Assembly: GCA_016292545.1 (NCBI GenBank)
Contig: JAEDIG010000043.1
Coordinates: 1-17,812, forward strand
Direction of reading: 5' to 3'
Origin: Bacteroidaceae bacterium
Lineage (GTDB): Bacteria > Bacteroidota > Bacteroidia > Bacteroidales > Bacteroidaceae
Length of the DNA stretch: 17,812 nt
Shown: positions 7,041 through 13,182 of the stretch, piece by piece
Numbering within the stretch: the stretch's first letter is position 1
How the letters are laid out: each line of letters starts with the position of its first letter
Notes under the pieces: model-generated
What the model was told of the DNA's origin: nothing
The model's input: only the letters and a program-made list of their open reading frames with translations
The model's database searches: none
Made by a program: the position numbers and the translations under genes

Positions 7041-7811
7041 ATGAGGTATTTCATCCATCTGTCGTTCGACGGCACGGCCTACCACGGCTGGCAAATCCAG
7101 CCCCACAGCACAAGCGTGCAGCAGACCCTGCAAGACGCACTCACCACCCTGCTGCGCAGGCAGACGGAGGTGGTGGGCGCAGGCCGCACGGATACGGGTG
7201 TACATGCCACCTGCATGGTAGCGCATTTCGACCATCCTGAGGCCATCGACACCTACCAGCTCTGCTACAAGCTCAACAAGCTGTTGCCACCCGACATTGC
7301 CGTCCACCGCATCGAGCCCGTAGACGAGAGCCTGCATGCCCGCTTCTCGGCCACCAGCCGCACCTACCACTATTTTGTCCACCTGCAGAAGTCGCCCTTC
7401 CGGCGTGCCTACAGCTGGCAAGTGTTCATGCCGCTCGACTTTGAGGCCATGAACAGGGCTGCGGCCCTGCTGCTGCAATATACCGACTTCACCAGCTTCA
7501 GCAAGGTGGACACCGATGCAAAGACCAACCTCTGCACCGTGTCGTGTGCCCGATGGGAAGAGGTGGAGCCAGGGCAATGGCGGTTCGAGATTACGGCCAA
7601 CCGTTTCCTGCGCAACATGGTGCGCGCCATTGTGGGCACCCTTGTGGAGGTGGGACGGGGCAAGCTGTCCATGGAAGGTTTCCGGCAGGTGATTGAGGGA
7701 AAGAACCGCTGCCTGGCCGGCGAAAGCGTGCCAGGAAAGGCTCTGTTTCTGGTGGACATCACCTATCCGCAGAGCAATCACACTAAAGCGAGCGTTCCAT
7801 CATGTGGTTGA
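7041..7811 (+). CDS. truA: tRNA pseudouridine(38-40) synthase TruA
   Basis: A 256-residue cytoplasmic enzyme that converts U38-U40 of the tRNA anticodon stem to pseudouridine. The N-terminus has FDGTAYHGWQIQ, the catalytic Asp51 sits in GAGRTDTGVHA (46-56), and further family blocks are FSATSRTYHYFV, DFTSFSK and the C-terminal FLRNMVRAIVGTLVEVG. Length is normal. It lies 10 nt after sulP and its last 10 nt overlap the start of the following DMT gene, so it is translated within a transporter operon. Nothing suggests that the transporters act on tRNA; the grouping is probably transcriptional only. Confidence 0.96.
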   Translation: MRYFIHLSFDGTAYHGWQIQPHSTSVQQTLQDALTTLLRRQTEVVGAGRTDTGVHATCMVAHFDHPEAIDTYQLCYKLNKLLPPDIAVHRIEPVDESLHARFSATSRTYHYFVHLQKSPFRRAYSWQVFMPLDFEAMNRAAALLLQYTDFTSFSKVDTDAKTNLCTVSCARWEEVEPGQWRFEITANRFLRNMVRAIVGTLVEVGRGKLSMEGFRQVIEGKNRCLAGESVPGKALFLVDITYPQSNHTKASVPSCG

Positions 7812-8731
7812 CATTGGTTTTTTTGAGTGCAGCCCTGCTGGGGTGCTACGACGTGTGCAAGAAGCAGGCACTGCGGGAGAACGCCGTATTGCCGGTGCTT
7901 TTCCTCAATACACTGTTCTGCAGCCTGCTGTTCCTGCCCGCAGTCCTGCTGTCTGCATGGGACATCCTGCCGCAGACCCACACACTGTATGTCCCCACAG
8001 GAGGATGGCACGTGCAGCGGTTCATCGTGCTCAAGAGCCTCATCGTGCTCAGCAGCTGGATGTGCGGATATTTCGGCATGAAGCACCTGCCGCTCACACT
8101 GGTGGGGCCCATCAATGCCACACGCCCCGTGATGGTGCTGCTGGGTGCGCTCATCTTCTTTGGCGAGCATCTCAACCTCTACCAATGGACGGGTGTACTG
8201 CTGGCCATTCTCAGTTTCTTCCTCATGAGCCGCAGCGGCAAGATGGAGGGCATCGACTTCCGCCACAACCGATGGATTCTGTGCATCGTAGCCGCGGCTG
8301 TGCTGGGAGCCATAAGCGGGCTCTACGACAAGTTCCTGATGGCTCCTCCGTCGGCAGGCGGTGCAGGGCTCAACCGCATGACGGTGCAGGCCTACTACAA
8401 CTTCTACCAGTGTGGGATGATGGGATGTATGGTGGCCCTCATGTGGTGGCCAGCCGCCCATAGGGAAGGAAGCCACGCCACCCCCTTCCACTGGCACCGC
8501 TGCATTCCGATCATCAGCCTCGCCCTCAGCGTGGCCGATTTCCTCTATTTCCAGGCGCTGAGCATCGACGGTGCCATGGTGAGCATCGTGAGCATGATAC
8601 GCCGTGGCAGCGTGGTAGTGAGTTTCCTCATCGGGGCATTCGTGCTCCACGAAAAGAACATACGCAGCAAGGCCATCGACCTGCTGCTGGTGTTGCTGGG
8701 CATGGTGTTCCTGTTTTTGGGCAGCAAATAG
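7802..8731 (+). CDS. DMT superfamily transporter, EamA type
   Basis: A 309-residue inner-membrane protein with about nine or ten hydrophobic helices in two halves. The first helix carries LLGCYDVCKKQAL, the first half ends near INATRPVMVLLGALIFFGEHLN, and the second half ends with MIRRGSVVVSFLIGAFVLHEKN followed by a last helix. It is only distantly similar to the EamA protein at 2667-3572, so this is not a local duplication. Its start codon at 7802 lies within truA (10-nt overlap in another frame), implying translational coupling. The substrate is unknown. Confidence 0.88.
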   Translation: MWLTLVFLSAALLGCYDVCKKQALRENAVLPVLFLNTLFCSLLFLPAVLLSAWDILPQTHTLYVPTGGWHVQRFIVLKSLIVLSSWMCGYFGMKHLPLTLVGPINATRPVMVLLGALIFFGEHLNLYQWTGVLLAILSFFLMSRSGKMEGIDFRHNRWILCIVAAAVLGAISGLYDKFLMAPPSAGGAGLNRMTVQAYYNFYQCGMMGCMVALMWWPAAHREGSHATPFHWHRCIPIISLALSVADFLYFQALSIDGAMVSIVSMIRRGSVVVSFLIGAFVLHEKNIRSKAIDLLLVLLGMVFLFLGSK

Positions 8732-8783
8732 ACACCACCTATATAATATTAATGTATACAGACGACAAAAGACAAAAAAGAAT

Positions 8784-9386
8784 ATGATACGCTTTCTCCT
8801 TATGGCCACAGCCATGCTATCGCTGGCAACTGCGCAAGCACAGACACGCATGCGCGACATCTTTGCAGAAACGCCAGACAGCATTTTCCCCATGCTGTCG
8901 ACCAACAACAAGCTCGACTGCATCGACCTCATAGAAAACAACATGCAGGCCAAGGTGAAGAACTGCTTCGACGAGCCTGTGGAGCTGAAGCAGCTCACCG
9001 ACAGCTACCTACGACTGGAAATGAGCAAAAAGAGCACGGTGGAGATGAAACTCATGAACGACAGCATCATCTGCCTCATCCGCACCTACAAGGGTCCCGC
9101 GCCCGACAGCAAGGTGCGCTTCTACAGCCTGCAGTGGCAACTGCTCCCCATCCCCTTTCCCATCCCCAAGGTGGAAGCATTCTGGATGCCTGTGCCCGAT
9201 TCAGTGGCCAGAGAGGCCGGTTTCGTGCGCCAGTCGCTCCAGGCACTCACTTTTGTGGAGGTCAGGGCCCATGCCGACAACGAAACGCTCACCCTCACAC
9301 TGCAAACCGATGAGCTATGCAAGGAGGAAAAGGCGCTGGCCGAAAAGTACCTGAAGCCCCTTGAATGGAATATGCCCAGGCAATAA
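8784..9386 (+). CDS. DUF3256 family exported protein
   Basis: A 200-residue protein recognised as DUF3256, a family found mainly in Bacteroidales with no known function. A signal peptide (about 1-19, ending AQA before QTRMRD) directs it to the periplasm or outside. It is followed by the family opening MRDIFAETPDSIFPMLSTNN and LDCIDLIENNM, then beta-rich sequence. There is no lipobox and no catalytic motif. It lies 52 nt after the DMT gene, the widest gap in this operon, in AT-rich sequence without an exact TAnnTTTG, so it may have a weak promoter of its own. Its stop is only 9 nt from the stop of the convergent nuclease gene. Confidence 0.85.
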   Translation: MIRFLLMATAMLSLATAQAQTRMRDIFAETPDSIFPMLSTNNKLDCIDLIENNMQAKVKNCFDEPVELKQLTDSYLRLEMSKKSTVEMKLMNDSIICLIRTYKGPAPDSKVRFYSLQWQLLPIPFPIPKVEAFWMPVPDSVAREAGFVRQSLQALTFVEVRAHADNETLTLTLQTDELCKEEKALAEKYLKPLEWNMPRQ

Positions 9387-9395
9387 CCGCCGCGG

Positions 9396-10316
9396 CTACT
9401 CTGCCGGAAGGCCCCATGCGGCAGCCACGGCATTGCTCTCCACCACCCGCTCCAGCTCGTCTGGCAGGTTGCAGAAGAAATCAATGCCTGTGCGACGTTC
9501 CAGCTCGTCGATGCTGATCATGTATTTGGCCAGCGAGGAACCATCGTCACGGTTTGTCCCGTCGGTGTGCTCCACCCACAGGGCCATAGCCTTGTAGCCT
9601 CCCTGCGAAGACTGGCTGTTCTTATAGAGGAATGCCATGAAGAAATAGCGGGGCACCACCAGCCCCTTTACCGTCTCTTCCAATATCTGCCCATCGTTGT
9701 CGATGGTGCCACCCTTCACCACATAGATGGTGTCCTGCGTGACATTGGGCTTGGCCGTACGCCAGTTGGCATACAGCTTGCGTGCCCATTTTTCCATATT
9801 GCCCCACACGAATGGCGATGCATTGAACTTGTTGTACTGGGGGTGCATGTTGGTCATCAGGAATGTCTGCTCATTGGCCTCCCATGAGTTCTGACGGTCT
9901 TCCGAGGCCAGCATGTGACCACGGTCATATCCATCGCTGGTATGGTCGGACAGACGGACTCTGAACGTATCCGGGATTTCCTCGTCCTCCGCCCACTTGT
10001 CTGTGCGGCCCACTTCGTTGTCCACCGTATTGTCATAGTCCCACCGGAAGGCCACCCATCGTGTGGCTCGCTTGCTACAATCATACTCAACACAGTAGTT
10101 CACACCATACACAGGCACGGTCTTCACCAGAAAGAGGTTCACGCCCAGCTGCAGACGGGGCATCTCCATGCGGGTGGAATAATCGGTATACACCACATTG
10201 GCATTTTCATTTACCTGCTCTGTAGGAATCTCCGGTGCCTCGGGAATATTGGTCACATCGCCACTGCAGTCAGCAAGCAGCAACAGGACAAGGCCCATCA
10301 ACAAGTTTTTTTTCAT
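9396..10316 (-). CDS. DNA/RNA non-specific endonuclease lipoprotein (NUC1 family)
   Basis: A 306-residue lipoprotein nuclease that should hydrolyse DNA and RNA outside the cytoplasm using a divalent metal. The signal peptide ends in a lipobox with Cys17 (LLLLADCSGD). The beta-beta-alpha-metal nuclease fold has the catalytic DRGH (131-134, His134 as general base) and the metal-binding Asn156 in TNMHPQYNKFN, as in Serratia nuclease and NucA. Start: the frame is open from 10364, but Met at 10316 (MKKNLL) gives a proper lipoprotein signal. It lies 33 nt after the rpmE2 terminator hairpin and has no clear promoter. Its acid-containing residues after the Cys leave surface display possible. It probably degrades extracellular nucleic acid, in step with the TonB/EEP cluster upstream (inference). 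Confidence 0.92.
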   Translation of the reverse strand: MKKNLLMGLVLLLLADCSGDVTNIPEAPEIPTEQVNENANVVYTDYSTRMEMPRLQLGVNLFLVKTVPVYGVNYCVEYDCSKRATRWVAFRWDYDNTVDNEVGRTDKWAEDEEIPDTFRVRLSDHTSDGYDRGHMLASEDRQNSWEANEQTFLMTNMHPQYNKFNASPFVWGNMEKWARKLYANWRTAKPNVTQDTIYVVKGGTIDNDGQILEETVKGLVVPRYFFMAFLYKNSQSSQGGYKAMALWVEHTDGTNRDDGSSLAKYMISIDELERRTGIDFFCNLPDELERVVESNAVAAAWGLPAE

Positions 10317-10349
10317 CTGTAGGGAAATACGGGTTAATAGAATAAAGAC

Positions 10350-10386
10350 AACGAGTGCGGACATCGGTGTGACATCCGCACTCGTT
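10350..10386 (-). terminator. rpmE2 intrinsic terminator
   Basis: A perfect 12-bp stem (10350-10361 with 10375-10386, ACGAGTGCGGA core) encloses a 13-nt loop. On the minus strand it lies 23 nt after the L31 stop and is followed by the T-rich GTCTTTATTCTATT. It should end most L31 transcripts before the nuclease gene. Confidence 0.8.
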
Positions 10387-10409
10387 ATTGTAACTTGGTT
10401 CAGAAGTGA

Positions 10410-10661
10410 TTACTTCTTTGTCTTGGCATAGCGGCTCATGAACTTGTCCACACGACCTGCGGTGTCCACCAGCTTGTTCTTACCAGTGTAGAAGGGGTGT
10501 GAGGTGTTGGAGATTTCCAACTTAACTACGGGATAGGTTTCGCCCTCAAACTCAACGGTGTCGTTGGTCTTGCAAGTAGAGCGGCTCAGGAACATATCGC
10601 CGTTGCTCATGTCCTTGAACACAACGGGACGATAGTTTTCGGGATGAATGCCTTTTTTCAT
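10410..10661 (-). CDS. rpmE2: 50S ribosomal protein L31 type B
   Basis: An 83-residue ribosomal protein of the large subunit. MKKGIHPENYRPVVF, the central SNTSHPFYTGKNKLVDTAGRVDKFMSRY, and the length mark the type B form. The CxxC zinc-binding pairs of type A are absent; only one Cys remains (in STCKTND). In Bacteria with both types, type B replaces type A when zinc is scarce, but many Bacteroidetes seem to rely on type B alone, so zinc control should not be assumed. It has its own promoter (10760-10791), a leader of about 90 nt, and a terminator at 10350-10386. Confidence 0.97.
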   Translation of the reverse strand: MKKGIHPENYRPVVFKDMSNGDMFLSRSTCKTNDTVEFEGETYPVVKLEISNTSHPFYTGKNKLVDTAGRVDKFMSRYAKTKK

Positions 10662-10698
10662 ATCTTTATCTTGTTTTTTTGTTTTTATTTTTATTTGA

Positions 10699-10717
10699 AT
10701 ATAGCTGGTAACTATAT
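10699..10717 (-). other. Small hairpin in the rpmE2 leader
   Basis: A 6-bp inverted repeat (ATATAG at 10699-10704, CTATAT at 10712-10717) with a 7-nt loop lies about 40 nt before the L31 start, between the promoter and an A-rich stretch. It is AT-only apart from one G-C pair, so stability is low; a regulatory role is speculative. Confidence 0.25.
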
Positions 10718-10759
10718 GTGTAATGGTCGTCTCTGCGGGATATTCTCGTTTTCAGCGTG

Positions 10760-10791
10760 CAAAGTTACACGTTTTTATTGAATCGACCAAG
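10760..10791 (-). promoter_or_regulatory. Promoter of rpmE2
   Basis: The minus strand shows an exact TAnnTTTG (TAACTTTG, 10760-10767) and CTTG (10788-10791, 3 of 4 matches to TTTG) with a 20-nt spacer. Transcription would start near 10753, giving a leader of about 90 nt before the ATG at 10661. Confidence 0.7.
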
Positions 10792-10846
10792 TATTTGCCC
10801 ACAATTTTCTGTTTTTCTCTTTCATTCTCACCTTTCTGGGTCATAA

Positions 10847-12244
10847 TCACTGGGCATAGACGATGGTTATGGTCTTCACACGCAGCTGTACGCCTGCATT
10901 CTCCGTAGTGGCATTGGTGTAGACCATCGTGTTGCCGTTGGCCGTAAGCGTAGCTGTGGCGTTGCCCACATACTTGGTGCCGCCATATTCGTCGCAGGTC
11001 ATCACCACCTTGGCAATGGGCGCATGACCATGGAAGGTGATAGTGTTGTTGGCATACACGCGGATGCCCTTGGTGCCGTCGTAATACTTGGGGCCATTCT
11101 GGTTGGTGTTCGCGTCAAACGCAATCGTGGTTCCGTCGGCCAGTTCGATAGTGGACACGGCCTGAGCGTTGGTGTAGCCCAGGGTACTCAGGTCAACGGT
11201 CAACGTCTCACTGCCGGCCACCACAGCCGCATTGGTCAGCGTCACGGTGGTGCCGTCGATGGCCACACCTTCCTGGCTTCCCTGTCCGGGTGTGTCGGGC
11301 TCATCAGGCTGATCGCCATCGCCGCCCTTTCCGTTTACCGAGACAAGGTAGGCCTTTCCGGTGGCGGTTTCAGGAGTGTTGCCCTTGTAGTTGACCACAT
11401 AGCCGCAGATTACCACCTCATCGCCCTTCTTTATGACATCGGCAGACGTGAACTTCTCGCGATTGAACGAATAGCCGCGGTACACCATGAATGTATTGGC
11501 GGCCTTACCGTCATCTGAAATGTTGAAGGTGGCATTTCCATAGGAGCCTGTGTCAACATTGGGGTCATCGCTGATGATGCCCTTGAAATAGTATTCCCTG
11601 TCGGAATTGGTGTCGGCAGGCAAGGCCTTGGTCAGTGCCAGGATTCCAGCCACATTGAAGGGGTTCTCCAGCGTGCCGTCGCCCTTCACTTCACCTGCAG
11701 GTGTGTCTCCTCCGCCCGGGTTGTCTTCCTCGTCCGATGTGGGCTGGGTGAAGCTGTACTTGCTCACCCCCTTCATGCCGGCTGCACCATAATACTTCTC
11801 TGCAGAGCCCTTCAGCCACACCTCCCGGCCCAGGTTCTCGGGCTTGCTGGCCAGCGAAAGGTCGCCACGCACAGCAGAAGGCAATTGCACGGCCACACAC
11901 TTGGCATAGGACGTTTCTGTGGAGGCATCGGCAATGCAGATGTTCATGGTGTTGGCCCCTGTGGCGGTAAAGGTCATGTTTTCCAGATAGGTGCTGGACC
12001 CGTCGGATGCAGCAGGCACGGAGCCTACGATATAGCCATGCACCCACACGTCCGTGCCCGTCTGGTTGTTCTGCAGTTCCGTCACACTGAAGGGTTTGGC
12101 CACAGAGCCGTCGTTGGCATCGGGGTTCTCACTGGGGTTTTCTGGTTCCGAAGGTAGGGCGAAAGGCGCAGGCACATCCTCGCACGCGGCCAATGCCATG
12201 ATGCCCATGCAGGCAATCACTAATGTCTTGAATATCTTTTTCAT
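10847..12244 (-). CDS. DUF6359/OB-fold surface lipoprotein
   Basis: A 465-residue lipoprotein. The signal peptide ends in LAAC with Cys21, followed at once by Glu-Asp, which resembles the acidic surface-export signal of Bacteroidetes lipoproteins. A Pro/Glu/Asn linker leads to module 1 (about 50-167; KPFSVTELQ, VWVHGYIVGSV, NICIAD), which looks like DUF6359. After an acidic Gly linker comes module 2 (about 189-304; GTLENPFNVAG, YYFKGIIS, DEVVICGYVVNYKG), a second OB-like repeat. A further Asp/Pro/Gly linker joins module 3 (about 327-465), a beta-rich domain ending TITIVYAQ. It has no catalytic motif and is probably a ligand-binding partner. It is third in the operon after the TonB receptor and DUF5689 protein. 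The ligand is unknown; nucleic acid or nucleotide is inferred from fold type and neighbours. Confidence 0.8.
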   Translation of the reverse strand: MKKIFKTLVIACMGIMALAACEDVPAPFALPSEPENPSENPDANDGSVAKPFSVTELQNNQTGTDVWVHGYIVGSVPAASDGSSTYLENMTFTATGANTMNICIADASTETSYAKCVAVQLPSAVRGDLSLASKPENLGREVWLKGSAEKYYGAAGMKGVSKYSFTQPTSDEEDNPGGGDTPAGEVKGDGTLENPFNVAGILALTKALPADTNSDREYYFKGIISDDPNVDTGSYGNATFNISDDGKAANTFMVYRGYSFNREKFTSADVIKKGDEVVICGYVVNYKGNTPETATGKAYLVSVNGKGGDGDQPDEPDTPGQGSQEGVAIDGTTVTLTNAAVVAGSETLTVDLSTLGYTNAQAVSTIELADGTTIAFDANTNQNGPKYYDGTKGIRVYANNTITFHGHAPIAKVVMTCDEYGGTKYVGNATATLTANGNTMVYTNATTENAGVQLRVKTITIVYAQ

Positions 12245-12273
12245 GTTTTCTGTTTTTTTTGCGTTGTTAGGAA

Positions 12274-13161
12274 TTACTGGGCAGGCTGCAGGTCGCTTTC
12301 AGTGCGCATGAGTATCTGCCATGAGCCGTTGTAGATGGTGCACACGCCATAGATGTCCACCTTGCCACCGGGAATGGGCAACGCGGCAAAATCGCTGTAG
12401 GTGCTCGTGCGCAGCAGCAGTTTGCTGTTGCCGTTGATGATGCGGTTGGCGCAGTTGCTGGTCAGGCTCACAGTCCCGTCGTCTGGGGCCAGAGTCTGTG
12501 TGCCCGTGCCCGTAACAGTGGCTGCGGCTATACGGACTATGCGCCCTGTCTGCAGCAGTTGGTCGGCACTTACGCTAAAGTCTACGGTGTCCGCCACGGC
12601 CTCCACCCAGCTGTCTGCCACCAGCCGCACATGCTGCTTCCAGGTGTCGGCATCCATGCGTCCTAGCGAACCGTTGTAGAGCGCACCTATCTGGGCCTGT
12701 GTGCCATAGCCTCCGATGTAGAGTCCCTTCAGATTGATGAGCAGTTTCTGCCCCACTGGCAGATAGGAGCACAGGTCGGTGGCATTGATGCCCACGATGA
12801 TGCCGCCCGTGGCATCCTGCACGGCCAGCTGTTTGTAGATGTTGCCGCCCAGATCGTTGCCACACACCACCACCTGCAACTGCAGGTCATCTGCAATCTG
12901 CACACACTTGCTGCTCTTGATGGTAGCGGCATATTTCTGCTTGAGCGCGTTCACCGTGGTCACACGTCCGTCGGTATACTTTTCAATGCTGTTGTTCCCG
13001 TAGGGTGGGTTCTCGGTTACCGACGCTGGCGTGTCCCAGTCGCCGTCCATGCAAGCGGTCATGGCCAATGTGGCAGCCACGGCCAGCAGCCGCATCCGTC
13101 TGGTACTTGTTGATATGATGGTTCCTGACATAAGGATGTTTTTTTCTTGAACTGTTTTCAT
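12274..13161 (-). CDS. DUF5689 family lipoprotein
   Basis: A lipoprotein of up to 295 residues, recognised as DUF5689, a family of Bacteroidetes surface or outer-membrane proteins with an OB-like fold. The lipobox AMTAC places the lipidated Cys at 37 if translation begins at 13161. Met codons at 13131 and 13095 would give signal peptides of 26 or 14 residues before the Cys, so the true start is open; 13131 looks most usual. The mature part has KYTDGRVTTVNALKQKY, then QVVVCGNDLGGNIYKQLAVQD, GGIIVGIN and PVGQKLLINLKGLYIG, the pattern of the family. Acidic residues follow the Cys (MDGDWD), suggesting surface display. It lies 21 nt after the TonB receptor and 29 nt before the DUF6359 protein. It probably takes the substrate-binding place of SusD (inference). 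Confidence 0.85.
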   Translation of the reverse strand: MKTVQEKNILMSGTIISTSTRRMRLLAVAATLAMTACMDGDWDTPASVTENPPYGNNSIEKYTDGRVTTVNALKQKYAATIKSSKCVQIADDLQLQVVVCGNDLGGNIYKQLAVQDATGGIIVGINATDLCSYLPVGQKLLINLKGLYIGGYGTQAQIGALYNGSLGRMDADTWKQHVRLVADSWVEAVADTVDFSVSADQLLQTGRIVRIAAATVTGTGTQTLAPDDGTVSLTSNCANRIINGNSKLLLRTSTYSDFAALPIPGGKVDIYGVCTIYNGSWQILMRTESDLQPAQ

Positions 13162-13182
13162 ATACTATATTAATTAATGGCC

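Noticed and set aside
5183..7075. Minus-strand open frame of 630 codons antisense to sulP
   Set aside because: His/Gln/Asp-rich product with no recognisable domain, lying opposite an unmistakable SulP-STAS protein. Codon-usage artefact.
7778..8998. Minus-strand open frame of 406 codons opposite the second DMT gene
   Set aside because: Composition typical of reverse-strand shadows, no domain, and it covers a real DMT gene and the start of DUF3256.
10410..10661. Zinc-starvation marker reading of L31 type B
   Set aside because: Type B without type A seems common in Bacteroidetes and no Zur-like operator was recognised, so zinc control is not supported.
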